A stretch of 64,000 nucleotides of DNA from Oceanobacillus halotolerans (GCF_010993955.1 NZ_WIXL01000015.1:1-64000), one strand, 5' to 3'. Counted from the first letter of the stretch, positions 1 through 9,457 are shown. Program-made: numbers and translations. The notes: generated by a model from the sequence alone, not told the origin.

Positions 1-161
1 AAGTTAACACGCGAAAAAGAATTAGAACGTGAGAATGAACTACTAAGACTAGAAAATGCCTACTTAAAAAGTTGAAAGCTTTTCGGGAGAATCCGAATGC
101 GTTCCACGAAAAGCACAAACAAAGGTGGCATTCGAACTCAAAGAAGAAGGATTCCGATTAA
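1..161 (+). pseudogene. IS3 transposase OrfA, C-terminal part with a frameshift
   Basis: Frame 1 from the window start reads as the basic, leucine-rich end of an IS3 OrfA but stops at 73-75, after AYLKS. Starting at 72 in the next frame, the expected continuation appears (LKAFRENPNAFHEKHKQ, then RWHSNSKKKDSD) and stops at 159-161. One extra A in the A-run at 66-70 would join the two parts. The gene therefore carries a one-base deletion, or the sequence has an error there. OrfA supplies DNA binding and is also needed in frame for programmed fusion to OrfB. The N-terminal helix-turn-helix part is outside the window. Confidence 0.7.
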
Positions 162-991
162 AAGATATTCTCGTTGTAGTAGGCATTCCTGAAGCAACCT
201 ATCACTATCATGTGAAAAACTTTGAAATAGAAGATTCGGACACAGAACTAAAAGAACTCATTACACACTTATTTAAGAAGTTTCATGAACGCTACGGTTA
301 TAAACGTATCACGAAAGAATTAAAGAAATTAGGACATCTTATCAATCATAAAAAAGTGTATCGAATCATGCGAGAACTAGGGTTAAAATGTGTGAAATTT
401 ATAAGGAAATCTCGCAAATACAATTCTTATAAGGGGAACGTTGGAAAAGTAGCGAAAAACCGATTATCCCGCCGTTTTAACACATCTATTCCACTTCAAA
501 AACTAGTTACTGACATTACAGAATTCAAGTGTCTAGGTGAAGAGAAGTTATATTTAAATCCGATGCTTGACCTTTATAATGGAGAAATTGTTTCTTATGG
601 TATCAAGAAACGTCCAACGTTAGATCTTGTCATGGAACCTTTAAAAGAAACGATAGAGATGATAAAGAATCGTGCAACCTATCGCACTACCATCCATTCC
701 GATCAAGGCTGGCATTACCAACACAACCAATGGGTGAGGACATTAAAAGAAAATAAAATATTCCAAAGCATGTTACGAAAAGCAACCTGCGCAGACAATG
801 CTTCGATGGAGAATTTCTTTGGTATTTTAAAGCAAGAAATGTATTATGGGGAAGAATTAGTAAGCTATGTAGAATTAAAAAGACGGATTGAAGAATACGT
901 CTACTGGTACAACCATGAACGATCAAAAGAAAAATTGGCTGGATTAAGTCCAGTAGAATACAGAACTCAACCCAGCCAATCAGCTGCATAA
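125..991 (+). CDS. IS3-family transposase OrfB (DDE integrase)
   Basis: This is the catalytic half of an IS3/IS150-type transposase, 288 residues from the GTG at 125. It has an N-terminal HTH_21-like region (about 40-100) and an rve integrase core. The DDE triad is visible: D130 in TDITEF, D193 in HSDQGWHY and E229 in ASMENFFG, with the classical 35 residues between the last two. In this family OrfB is normally made by -1 frameshifting from OrfA, and its frame here is -1 relative to the downstream part of OrfA, so the GTG may not be a real start. The reading frame is intact, but the OrfA frameshift probably prevents the OrfAB fusion. The C-terminus (YNHERSKEKLAGLSPVEYR) is typical. Confidence 0.93.
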   Translation: MAFELKEEGFRLKDILVVVGIPEATYHYHVKNFEIEDSDTELKELITHLFKKFHERYGYKRITKELKKLGHLINHKKVYRIMRELGLKCVKFIRKSRKYNSYKGNVGKVAKNRLSRRFNTSIPLQKLVTDITEFKCLGEEKLYLNPMLDLYNGEIVSYGIKKRPTLDLVMEPLKETIEMIKNRATYRTTIHSDQGWHYQHNQWVRTLKENKIFQSMLRKATCADNASMENFFGILKQEMYYGEELVSYVELKRRIEEYVYWYNHERSKEKLAGLSPVEYRTQPSQSAA

Positions 992-1169
992 TAAAACTCT
1001 AACTTTTAGGGGTAACCACCATATCATAACTTATCCAAGCATTTTTTCGTGTTAAAACAAGTGTTAAAATGGTTGTAAAAGATGCTGTGAAACCATATGA
1101 TATTTGTTATGTGATTTGGTGTTTTCTCCACGGTAAGTGAGCTACTTACTAATAACGTTGCACACTTTT

Positions 1170-3251
1170 TTAAGTATTATGTTTTTTTTGTTTGATATAG
1201 TTTATAAAGCGCATACCTTCATCATTTATACTCGTTCCTTTCCTCCCTTGTTTCACATCAATTAAATTCATTTTAGATAATGTTTCTAACCGATATCGTA
1301 ATTTTTGCTCTGTCAGGTTTTGATTTCTATCTATTATTAGAGTTAATAATTTTTTTCTTCCAATACTCCCGTTTATCTTACTTAAGGTAGTTAAGATTGT
1401 AATACTTTCATCCAAAAATCCTCTTTCCCTTAAGTCCCGTATAATCATTTCTTCATTATTTTCTTTTTCATTTAATAAATCCCTTTGTTCCTTATCGTAG
1501 AAAGGTAAATCTTCTGGTAAAACATCGCCTTCCTGTACATGTGCTAAATATTCAACAGTATTTCTTAATTCACGAACATTTCCTGGCCAATGGTAATTAA
1601 ACATGTAATCAAGCGCACTATCCAAAAACGTTATCGGATTACATTGTAATTTTTCTTCAAATTCTTTTGAGAATAGTTCAATTAATAATAAAATATCTTC
1701 TTTTCGTTTACGCAGTGGTATTATTGAAATTGGTAGAATACTCAATCTGTAGTATAAATCTTTTCTGAACTTATTTTCCTCTATTAATAATCTTAAATTT
1801 TTATTAGTTGCTGTAATGACCCGGACATCAATCGGGATGGGGTAAGCACCACCGACACGCTGAATCTCCTTTTCTTGTAAAACTCGAAGTAGCCTATTTT
1901 GAATAATGGGAGATGCATCCCCTATTTCATCTAAAAATACTGTTCCTTTATGCGCTCGCTCAAACAAGCCTGTACTACCTGTTTGATTCGCTCCAGTAAA
2001 AGCACCCTTTTCATAACCAAATAATTCACTCTCAACTAATGTTTCAGGAATTGCAGCTAAATTTACAGCTACGAAAGGTTCGTTTTTTCTATTGGAGGCT
2101 GAATGTATTGCTTGAGCCATTACTTCTTTACCAGTACCTGTTTCTCCAGAAATAAGAATAGTTGAATCACTATAAGCCATCTTTTTAGCTTTATCAATTA
2201 GTGAAATCATATTTGGTGAATTTGTTTTAATATCTGAAAAATGATGTTTTGCTTTAAAAACTTTATCCCTAGTACTTCTTCTATATTTCGTTTCAATCCT
2301 TTTTATTCGATCAACTTTCTCAAATAAAATAATGGTTGCAAATACCTTTGTTCCAACAAATATCCTTTTTTTACGGATATAATATGGGATATTGTCAATA
2401 TCAATAAAATTTTCTTTTTCCATCTCTACTTGCATAAATGCGTTATAAAACAATACAGGTAAAGTACGTATATCATTATTTATCAGTTGATTATATTCTT
2501 TGTTTAATAGTTTTAGCGACTGAGAATTAATGGAAATTATTCGATTTGATTGATCATAAACTACTAACCCCTCTTCTATTCTATCTACAATTCCTTCCAA
2601 GCTCTTGTGTAAACCTTTTGATTGAAGAATTTCTTGATGTAATTCCTTTATTAATGTAATGCTAGAATGAATGTATCTTGCTGTTAATTGATTGTTAGAA
2701 CCAAAAGTAGAGATTCCAAAGAACTTATAAATCTCAAAAAGGGTTGTCATATCTAAAAGACGATGACCAATATTTATTTTTGTAGAAATTGTATCTGGAA
2801 TCATTTCAACTTCTCCAGGAGTAACAGCAATGGTTATGGATGAATCTGGTTCTATTTGCCCGTAATACGGAATATAGTCATGTGAAATACCTACTTCAAG
2901 TAGTGTGTTAATCGTCTCCTCTGCTGCCTCTTTCATATTATTCACAAGATATATACGTGAAAAACGAGGTAATGATAATAATTCTTTAATTTTTGCAAAG
3001 TTAATAGATCTTTTTGCAATGATATAAGGTGTATTTGGATTAATAAAATTTTCACTCATCTTATAAACTATTTCACTAGTAGCTAACATTAGGGTGGGGG
3101 GATTAATCACACTATTAAACTCCAGATCTTTTACTAATGTACCTGATATCTTACAATGTTTAGAAAACCCTACATCCTCTAAATGCTCAACTATGGCATT
3201 TAATGATCTACTTTGATAAGCAAGGACTAACAGCTCTGGCTTTTCCATCAT
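1170..3251 (-). CDS. sigma-54-dependent activator with PrpR-like sensor and PAS domain
   Basis: Enhancer-binding protein of 693 residues that should drive ATP-dependent opening of sigma-54 promoters. Residues about 1-190 resemble a PrpR_N-type ligand sensor, followed by a PAS-like region (about 215-320). The AAA+ domain follows, with Walker A GETGTGKE near residue 365 and the sigma-54 contact loop GAFTGA near 415. The C-terminus is not a typical Fis helix-turn-helix. It looks like a winged-helix region (KINGSIGRKKLL, then LSKMNLIDVKQGRKGTS). I start at ATG 3251 because GAGAGG lies 6-8 bases upstream; an in-frame GTG at 3332 lacks a ribosome site. It sits downstream of rpoN in the same direction. 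The effector is unknown; proline or hydroxyproline is a guess from context. Confidence 0.88.
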   Translation of the reverse strand: MMEKPELLVLAYQSRSLNAIVEHLEDVGFSKHCKISGTLVKDLEFNSVINPPTLMLATSEIVYKMSENFINPNTPYIIAKRSINFAKIKELLSLPRFSRIYLVNNMKEAAEETINTLLEVGISHDYIPYYGQIEPDSSITIAVTPGEVEMIPDTISTKINIGHRLLDMTTLFEIYKFFGISTFGSNNQLTARYIHSSITLIKELHQEILQSKGLHKSLEGIVDRIEEGLVVYDQSNRIISINSQSLKLLNKEYNQLINNDIRTLPVLFYNAFMQVEMEKENFIDIDNIPYYIRKKRIFVGTKVFATIILFEKVDRIKRIETKYRRSTRDKVFKAKHHFSDIKTNSPNMISLIDKAKKMAYSDSTILISGETGTGKEVMAQAIHSASNRKNEPFVAVNLAAIPETLVESELFGYEKGAFTGANQTGSTGLFERAHKGTVFLDEIGDASPIIQNRLLRVLQEKEIQRVGGAYPIPIDVRVITATNKNLRLLIEENKFRKDLYYRLSILPISIIPLRKRKEDILLLIELFSKEFEEKLQCNPITFLDSALDYMFNYHWPGNVRELRNTVEYLAHVQEGDVLPEDLPFYDKEQRDLLNEKENNEEMIIRDLRERGFLDESITILTTLSKINGSIGRKKLLTLIIDRNQNLTEQKLRYRLETLSKMNLIDVKQGRKGTSINDEGMRFINYIKQKKHNT

Positions 3252-3391
3252 AGCATCCCTCTCTAAAAATACATTTCTTTTTAAAAATATTATTGAAACG
3301 ACATCGACATAAACACCTGATATACGGCTCACTGATTCTAAAAGGAGGATAGCTATCTAAATACAGTATTTATTTCTCTGAAAACGTACAA

Positions 3392-4705
3392 CTATATTTC
3401 AATCTCCTTCCGTTTACTAGAAGGTGGAATATTTAATTCATCACGATATTTTGCAACTGTTCGACGTGAAATGGTAATTCCTTTTTCTGTTTTAAAAAAG
3501 TCAGCAATTTTTTGATCCGAAAATGGCTTTTTCTTATTTTCACTCTCTACAAAACGTTTTAATAGATGCTTTACATTCGCCTGTGACAAATCATCCCCAT
3601 AATTAGTTGCAATCTTGGATGTAAAAAGCATTCGATAATCAAAGGTGCCAACAGGGGTTTGGATCACTTTATTCATTGTTGCACGGCTTACCGTCGACTC
3701 GTGTAATTCCACTTCATTTGCTATTTCCCTTAATGTCATTGGTTTCAAGTCAGCAAAACCATTATGGAGAAACGCTTGTTGTTTTTCAATAATAGCTTGT
3801 GTCACTTTCAAGATAGTTGTTCTCCGTTTATCCACACTATTTACTAGCCATTGGTACTTCCGATAGTGCTCCTGCATATACTTTCCAATATCACCTTTTT
3901 CTTTTAATAAATGGGTGTAATCTCGCTGTATATGAATAGTAGGTAAATAGGTATCATTTAAAGTGACAACAAATTTCCCATTTTCATCTTTAATCATAAC
4001 ATCTGGTATGTAGTAATCCGTACGTGTATTGGATCGTAAATCACACGGCTTTGGGTCAAGTGTTTGAATAAGATCATTGGCTTTCTTCACATCCTGTAGG
4101 GATACATCTAATTGTTTAGCTATCTCATGCCACTTTTTATTCGCTAATAATGGAAGATATGCTTCGATTATAGAAAGAGTAACTTGTTCATCTGGGTAAT
4201 AATGTCGCGCTTGAAGCAATAAGCATTCCTGTAAACTTCTCGCACCAATCCCTATTGGTTCTAATTGCTGAACGAGCTGAACTCCCTTCTCTACTTCTTG
4301 CATACTCATTCCTTTATATTCTACGATTTCTCCCACGCTTATTGGTAAATACCCATTATCATCTAAGTTTAATAGAATATAGTGGATCAACTCTTTTTCT
4401 CTTTTTGCGATCGATAACCACCGTATTTGTTCCATTAATTCATCCCTTATGCTCAACTGCTTTGCAGGCATAAAATCTATCGGATCTTGATGGGATGACA
4501 CATCTCGCTGTCTGGAACGCCGTGTTACTGTATAAGGCATGTCAAAAGGCTTTTCTTTCAGTTCAATTAAAGGATTCTCTAGCTCTTGTTCTTGTAAAAA
4601 TTGATACAAATCATAGGTCGAATATTGTAATAGTTCAATTGCTTGTTTTAATTGGGTTGTCATCACCAGATTAAGTGTTTGATTCTGCTGAAGCATAAGA
4701 TCCAT
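3392..4705 (-). CDS. rpoN: RNA polymerase sigma-54 factor (RpoN/SigL)
   Basis: Sigma-54 factor of 437 residues, near the length of Bacillus SigL. The N-terminus is the glutamine/leucine-rich activator-interacting region I (MLQQNQTLNLVMTTQLKQAI). The core-binding and DNA-binding domains follow, and the C-terminus carries the RpoN box as SRRTVAKYRDEL (canonical ARRTVAKYRE). Start ATG 4705 has AGGGGG nine bases upstream. The gene lies next to one sigma-54 activator and about 8 kb from a second, and four to five sigma-54-type promoters occur in the window. Such clustering of the factor with its dependent catabolic operons fits a dedicated regulon. Confidence 0.96.
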   Translation of the reverse strand: MDLMLQQNQTLNLVMTTQLKQAIELLQYSTYDLYQFLQEQELENPLIELKEKPFDMPYTVTRRSRQRDVSSHQDPIDFMPAKQLSIRDELMEQIRWLSIAKREKELIHYILLNLDDNGYLPISVGEIVEYKGMSMQEVEKGVQLVQQLEPIGIGARSLQECLLLQARHYYPDEQVTLSIIEAYLPLLANKKWHEIAKQLDVSLQDVKKANDLIQTLDPKPCDLRSNTRTDYYIPDVMIKDENGKFVVTLNDTYLPTIHIQRDYTHLLKEKGDIGKYMQEHYRKYQWLVNSVDKRRTTILKVTQAIIEKQQAFLHNGFADLKPMTLREIANEVELHESTVSRATMNKVIQTPVGTFDYRMLFTSKIATNYGDDLSQANVKHLLKRFVESENKKKPFSDQKIADFFKTEKGITISRRTVAKYRDELNIPPSSKRKEIEI

Positions 4706-4736
4706 TTTGTTTCCCCCTAAAACGTGTGTTCAAAAT

Positions 4737-5255
4737 GCTCTTTTCGCATGCTTTGTTGTTTTCTACGTCGTATAATCTATATAATGCTTCGTAACTTATG
4801 CTGTAAGTTGGTCGTTGCCCCCGCTACGGAAATACACTACGCTTTCACCAGGGGCATAAGTGCGACATCTGTTCAAAATGTTCGTTTTCACAGTGTCTAC
4901 TTTACCGCGGTTGAGTGGTGAGCCTCCTCGGGCTAGCGCCCTGTGGGGTCTCACCTATCTCCTACTTCCCGCAGGAGTCTTCGTGTTTTTCCTTCGCTGA
5001 TGTGTGATGTCCTCTTTCTTATCATTACTATTGCTAATATACTAGTTGATTGGAGTGTAGGACAGTCGACTCCTGCGGAAAAAACAACAGCTGAAGATCC
5101 CACAGGAAGCGGTTTTTGCTTCCGCGGAAGCTGAAGCGTTGTCCGCGGAAAGCGACTGTCCGAAGTGGAAATCAACGGGGTGAAGTTATTACGCATAATA
5201 CATCTTATATTCATGACGTTTCATACTAGAAAGCAACAGTCTTTAAGAAAACAGC
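4737..5255. repeat. R1 intergenic repeat, copy A (about 519 bp)
   Basis: This fills most of the gap between rpoN and the aldehyde dehydrogenase gene. Its left end reads GCTCTTTTCGCATGC then TTTGTTGTTTTCTA. Its right end, read on the other strand, begins GCTGTTTTCT and continues TGTTGCTTTCTAG, so the ends are imperfect inverted repeats. Inside are blocks such as GGGCATAAGTGCGACATCTG, GCAGGAGTCTTCGTG and GGACAGTCGACTCCTGC, also found in copies B (42369-42866) and C (44527-45400). No convincing protein is encoded; short open frames inside are chance products. It looks like a non-autonomous, palindromic mobile element. Bases 5256-5486 hold nothing I recognise. Confidence 0.75.
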
Positions 5256-5486
5256 CGATCAAAAAGAGGATGAACAGGACTGATAGGCTATGGTCATCAT
5301 GTCCTTGAAATACGAATAAGTACATCTAATGGAAAGAAGTTGAAAACAAAGCAAGTTGATACTATTTTCACCGAAAAAATATGCATCCTCTAAAATTTAT
5401 TAATGAATACGTTTACATACCATTATAATATTAATCAGTGAAATAATCGAGGGAATAATAGAATTATTTTAAATATTAAGGCGTAA

Positions 5487-5518
5487 AAATAGCTGTCCTT
5501 AGAAAAGGACAGCTATTT
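5487..5518 (-). terminator. Rho-independent terminator of the leftward hydroxyproline operon
   Basis: A perfect 14-bp inverted repeat (AAATAGCTGTCCTT, a 4-base loop, AAGGACAGCTATTT) lies directly after the aldehyde dehydrogenase stop. It is followed on the minus strand by a T-run (ATTTTTAC). Confidence 0.9.
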
Positions 5519-5524
5519 ACTGAA

Positions 5525-7015
5525 TTAATCTTCTTGTAAGTTTACCCAAATTTGTTTCACTTCTGTATAATTATCTAAGGCATAGTTCCCCATCTCACGG
5601 CCAATACCAGATTGTTTATAACCACCAAAGGCTGCGGCTGGATTTTCTTGGTTATAATCATTAATCCAGACATTTCCTGCTTTTAATTTATTTGCCACAT
5701 TATGTCCAGTACGAATATTTTCCGTCCAAACGGCTGCAGCTAAGCCATATTCACTATCATTCGCACGACGTACTGCCTCTTCTGTTGTATCAAATGGGAA
5801 TACCGTAACAACTGGTCCAAATATCTCTTCACGCGCAATCGTCATGTCATCTTCTACATCTGCAAAAACAGTCGGACTAATAAAGTACCCTTTATCGAAC
5901 GGCTTTTCTCCACCTGCTACGAGTTTTGCACCTTCTTCTTTTCCTTTTTCAATATAGCCATAGACGCGATCGTACTGCTCTTTTGACACTAAAGGACCCA
6001 TATCTGTATCAGGATCTAATCCATTGCCAAGTTTCACATCATTTGCTCGTTTTACTAATTCATCGACGACACGATCATAGTGTTTACGGTGAACAAAGAC
6101 ACGGGAGCCTGCACTACAATTTTGACCGTGGTTATACATAATACCATCAAAAGCACCTTCAATAGCCTTTTCTACATCCGCATCTTCCAAAATAATATTT
6201 GGGGATTTACCACCAAGCTCTAACGTAACATGCTTTACTTGGTCAGCTGCTTTTTTCATAATTTGTTTTCCAACTACGGTTGAACCTGTAAATGCTAACT
6301 TATCAACATCTTCATGCTCAACAATTGCCGCTCCTGTTGTTTCTCCATAACCTGGGACAAAATTGACCACACCATCAGGGAAACCTGCTTCCTTAAATAG
6401 TTTCGCAGCGTACAATAAGGAAAGTGGTGTTTGTTCAGCAGGCTTTAACACAACCGTACATCCTGTTGCAAGTGCTGCACCCAACTTCCAAGATGCCATC
6501 GATAATGGGAAGTTCCATGGAATGATTTGGCCTGCTACTCCCACTGGCTCATGTCGAGTATAAGTTAAATAATCAGGGAAAATAGGAACAGTTTGCCCTA
6601 ATACTTTTGTTGCCCAACCTGCATAATAACGGAAGTGTTCAGCTGTTCCATCAATATCATCTTCTAAAGCGACTTGATATGGCTTTCCATTATCTAATGC
6701 TTCTAATTGCGCTAGTTCTTCTCGGTGCTCTTCAATTAAATCTGCCAGTTTATAAATCATGTGTGAACGTTCTGCTGCACTCAAGTTAGGCCATTCTCCA
6801 CCTTCAAATGCTCGTCGTGCTGCTTTAACAGCCTTATCGACATCTTCAGGCTGTGCTTCACTGACATGTGCAAGGACTTCTTCAGTTGCTGGATTGAATA
6901 CTTCGAATGTCTTCCCACTTTCTGCGGGTACATATTCACCATTAATATAGAGCTCTTTTTTACCTTCTAAAAATTCCTTTACTTTCGGTTTTAAGCTTAC
7001 CTCTGATGTAATCAT
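5525..7015 (-). CDS. Aldehyde dehydrogenase, probable 2-oxoglutarate semialdehyde dehydrogenase
   Basis: NAD(P)-dependent aldehyde dehydrogenase of 496 residues, full length for the family. The general base E266 lies in LELGGKSPN and the catalytic C300 in GQNCSAGSR. The cofactor-binding region includes PWNFPLSM and the FTGSTVVGK motif. AGGAGG precedes the ATG. Sequence alone resembles generic DhaS-type enzymes. The operon (racemase, D-amino-acid dehydrogenase, DHDPS-like deaminase) points to oxidation of 2-oxoglutarate semialdehyde to 2-oxoglutarate, the last step of hydroxyproline breakdown. It is the last gene of the leftward unit, 13 bases after the deaminase gene, and is followed by a strong terminator. 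Family assignment is secure; the substrate is inferred. Confidence 0.93.
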   Translation of the reverse strand: MITSEVSLKPKVKEFLEGKKELYINGEYVPAESGKTFEVFNPATEEVLAHVSEAQPEDVDKAVKAARRAFEGGEWPNLSAAERSHMIYKLADLIEEHREELAQLEALDNGKPYQVALEDDIDGTAEHFRYYAGWATKVLGQTVPIFPDYLTYTRHEPVGVAGQIIPWNFPLSMASWKLGAALATGCTVVLKPAEQTPLSLLYAAKLFKEAGFPDGVVNFVPGYGETTGAAIVEHEDVDKLAFTGSTVVGKQIMKKAADQVKHVTLELGGKSPNIILEDADVEKAIEGAFDGIMYNHGQNCSAGSRVFVHRKHYDRVVDELVKRANDVKLGNGLDPDTDMGPLVSKEQYDRVYGYIEKGKEEGAKLVAGGEKPFDKGYFISPTVFADVEDDMTIAREEIFGPVVTVFPFDTTEEAVRRANDSEYGLAAAVWTENIRTGHNVANKLKAGNVWINDYNQENPAAAFGGYKQSGIGREMGNYALDNYTEVKQIWVNLQED

Positions 7016-7028
7016 TTTATCTCCTCCT

Positions 7029-7922
7029 TTATTTTTTAACGGCTACCAGGCTGTCTAAAATTTCTTTCAGTTGTTCATCTTCATCCTTTGTTAGTGGAAG
7101 TCTTGGTTTACGAGATGGACCACCTGCTAACCCTTGTAAATCCATCGCACGCTTTACAATTTGTACATACTTTCCAGATCCTTCAATGAAATTACAGAGC
7201 GGTAAAACTTGATCATATAACTCCCATGCCTTCTCTAAGTCATTTTTGACAAAACTATTATACAAATCTGTTACAAGACCTGGTGCAATATTCCCTGCAA
7301 CCGAAATCCAACCAGTTGCACCTACTAGGAAAGACTCTAATGCTAAATCATCTGATCCACAGAAGGTTTTAATAAATCCTTTTCCTTGTCTAGTAATATC
7401 GCGAGCTTTTGTGATATCACCACTCGATTCTTTAATATGGGTGATATTATCTACGTCTCTTGCCACTTGCAAAATCGTCTCTGTTCCAATGTCCACACCT
7501 GAAGTAAATGGATTGTTATAGAGCATGACTGGAAATTGAACCGATTCGGCTACTGCTTTAAAATGCTCGTAAATTTCTGGGTCTTTTGGATGTGCATAAT
7601 ACGAATTAATGACCAAGGCAGCGTCGGCTCCAACGGCTTCAGCCTGTTGTGTATATTCAATCGCATCCTTTGTTGTTTCAGCAGCTGTTCCTACTACTAG
7701 TGGAATACGTCCATTCACTTGCTCAACTGCTACTTGGGTAACCTTAAACCGTTCTTCCTTCGTCAAACTAACAAATTCTCCTGTACTCCCATTCACCACA
7801 ATACCTGCTACTTGTTCGTTGATAAAGTGGTCAATGTTGCCTCTCAATCCGTTATAATCTACTTCGCCTTCTTCTGTCATTGGGGTAATTAATACTGGAA
7901 ATGCTCCTTCTAGTTTTACCAT
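7029..7922 (-). CDS. DHDPS-family lyase, probable 1-pyrroline-4-hydroxy-2-carboxylate deaminase
   Basis: Class I aldolase of the dihydrodipicolinate synthase/N-acetylneuraminate lyase superfamily, 297 residues. The (beta/alpha)8 signature is clear: GSTGEFVSLTKEER, then PVMLYNNPF with the conserved tyrosine, then K164 in THIKESSGD as the Schiff-base lysine. In hydroxyproline pathways a member of this family converts delta1-pyrroline-4-hydroxy-2-carboxylate to 2-oxoglutarate semialdehyde and ammonia. Position between the transporter and the aldehyde dehydrogenase matches that role. The start has AAGGAGG upstream. The lysine operon DapA role is unlikely in this context, but it is not excluded by sequence. 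Confidence 0.9.
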   Translation of the reverse strand: MVKLEGAFPVLITPMTEEGEVDYNGLRGNIDHFINEQVAGIVVNGSTGEFVSLTKEERFKVTQVAVEQVNGRIPLVVGTAAETTKDAIEYTQQAEAVGADAALVINSYYAHPKDPEIYEHFKAVAESVQFPVMLYNNPFTSGVDIGTETILQVARDVDNITHIKESSGDITKARDITRQGKGFIKTFCGSDDLALESFLVGATGWISVAGNIAPGLVTDLYNSFVKNDLEKAWELYDQVLPLCNFIEGSGKYVQIVKRAMDLQGLAGGPSRKPRLPLTKDEDEQLKEILDSLVAVKK

Positions 7923-7961
7923 AATGATGTCCTCCTTATATTCTATTTAACTAGTAATATA

Positions 7962-9377
7962 TTAATTAACATTTTCTTTTATTTCTGGGGAATCTGATTC
8001 ATTCGTATACCAAATGAATTTATTTGTCAGACCGTAAAGTACCGTAATAATAATCACCAAAAAGTTAAACCAAAGAAATGGTAAATAAGCTAATGTCGAA
8101 ACGCCAAGCGTCGCAGCCATAAACACACCACCATCAGACCATGGAACCATTGGTGTGGTTACTGTCCCACCTGCTTCTGTGTTCCGTGATAGGACACGCC
8201 GATCAATACCTAAATCATCATAGTTTTCCTCTGTGATTTTACTTGCAGTTATAACTGATACATAAGCAGCACCACCAAAGAAGTTACCGAAGAAACCAGA
8301 AATAATGGTAGCTAACGTTGTTTTTCCTGCATTATCTGCCCATGCTAACAATTTGACACAAATCATGCGCAAGATGCCAGTTTGTTCCATTAGACCACCA
8401 ACACCTAGAGCAAAGATGATTAACGCAATTACCTCTAGCATAAACGTAATACCGCCACGGTTTAATAACTCATCAATAAATTCAACACCAGATGAAATGG
8501 AGCTACCTGTATACAATGTTCGAATTGCATCTAAAAATGCTACATCTTGGAAGAAAAATGCCCAAAATGAGCCAAGTAATGCACCAAACAAAATTACTGG
8601 GATGGATGGTTTCTTTAACGCTAACAAAATGATAACAACTACAGCAGGAAGGACCATCACCCATGAAATATTAAAGAATTCACTAAGAGAAGCCATTGTA
8701 CTTTCTGCTTGGGTTAAGTCACCACCACCACTGTTAAAAAAGAAACCAGTCGTTAAAAATAAGATGCCTGCAATGACAAAAGCTGGTGCACTAACATATA
8801 ACATCGATTTAATGTGCTCAATAACATTAACTTTTGATAACGATGCAGTCATGACAGTTGTATCAGATAATGGAGAGAGTTTATCCCCCACATAACAACC
8901 AGATATAACCGCACCAGCAACCAATGCAACAGGAAAGCCAAAGCTAATGCCAATTCCCATCATCGCAATCCCAGCTGTACCTGCAGACCCGAATGAGGTC
9001 CCTGTTGCTAAAGATGTAACAGCACAAATAATAAAAGCTGCTAGTAAAAAGATACTTGGATCGATAATCGTCAAACCATAATAAATAATACTTGGCACAA
9101 TCCCACCAGCGATCCAAGTTCCAATTAATGCGCCAACTGATATCAGAATCAATACTGCTTCCAATCCATCATATATTCCCTTTAAGATTCCTTTTTGCAT
9201 CTCAAAATAGGAATAGCCAATTCGCAATCCGACAGCGATAATGATAAACCAAGTCGTTAACAAGGCTAGTTGAATCGGAAGCTCAAACTGGACAATAAAT
9301 AAAAACATAACCAACACAAACGCAATTAATACAAACAGTACTTCACCTAAGGTTGGTAATCGTCTGTCTGGACTCAT
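7962..9377 (-). CDS. NhaC-family sodium/proton antiporter-type transporter
   Basis: Integral membrane protein of 471 residues with about 11-12 hydrophobic segments. It belongs to the NhaC family, which includes Na+/H+ antiporters and Na+-coupled organic-acid antiporters such as MleN. Visible family motifs include GTSFGSAGTAGIAMMGIG, GCYVGDKLSPLSDTT and TPMVPWSDGGVF. It is embedded in the hydroxyproline operon between the cysteine-less racemase paralogue and the deaminase. It may therefore move hydroxyproline or a pathway product with sodium rather than serve only pH homeostasis; that is inference. ATG 9377 has AAAGGAG nine bases upstream. A near-perfect cre box lies about 40 bases upstream, so it may also have its own catabolite-repressed promoter. 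Confidence 0.85.
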   Translation of the reverse strand: MSPDRRLPTLGEVLFVLIAFVLVMFLFIVQFELPIQLALLTTWFIIIAVGLRIGYSYFEMQKGILKGIYDGLEAVLILISVGALIGTWIAGGIVPSIIYYGLTIIDPSIFLLAAFIICAVTSLATGTSFGSAGTAGIAMMGIGISFGFPVALVAGAVISGCYVGDKLSPLSDTTVMTASLSKVNVIEHIKSMLYVSAPAFVIAGILFLTTGFFFNSGGGDLTQAESTMASLSEFFNISWVMVLPAVVVIILLALKKPSIPVILFGALLGSFWAFFFQDVAFLDAIRTLYTGSSISSGVEFIDELLNRGGITFMLEVIALIIFALGVGGLMEQTGILRMICVKLLAWADNAGKTTLATIISGFFGNFFGGAAYVSVITASKITEENYDDLGIDRRVLSRNTEAGGTVTTPMVPWSDGGVFMAATLGVSTLAYLPFLWFNFLVIIITVLYGLTNKFIWYTNESDSPEIKENVN

Positions 9378-9412
9378 TCATAACACTCCTTTAAACGTTA
9401 AAGCTTCACTTA

Positions 9413-9426
9413 TAAAAACGCTTTCA
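9413..9426 (-). promoter_or_regulatory. Candidate cre box upstream of the NhaC-type gene
   Basis: On the minus strand the site reads TGAAAGCGTTTTTA. It matches the CcpA consensus TGWAARCGYTWNCW at 13 of 14 positions and overlaps a TATAAG-like -10. It lies between the racemase paralogue and the transporter gene. CcpA control is inferred. Confidence 0.5.
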
Positions 9427-9457
9427 TTTGATACTTTGTTAGCCATGAATCCCTCCC

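Larger units (their letters stand above)
1..1018 (+). mobile_element. IS3-family insertion sequence, 3' portion
   Basis: The window opens inside an IS3-like element (IS150-type by protein appearance). It holds the end of orfA, the whole of orfB, and a right end in which GGGGTAACCA follows the orfB stop. The last CA of that motif at 1018 is my estimate of the terminus, since IS3 elements end in CA. The left end lies outside the window, so the inverted repeats and target duplication cannot be checked. The element ends about 150 bases before the stop of the leftward sigma-54 regulator gene. Confidence 0.8.

Noticed and set aside
4724-5214. Several open frames of 60-90 codons on both strands inside R1 copy A
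   Set aside because: They have no ribosome site, no family resemblance, and repeat in part in other R1 copies where they are broken.
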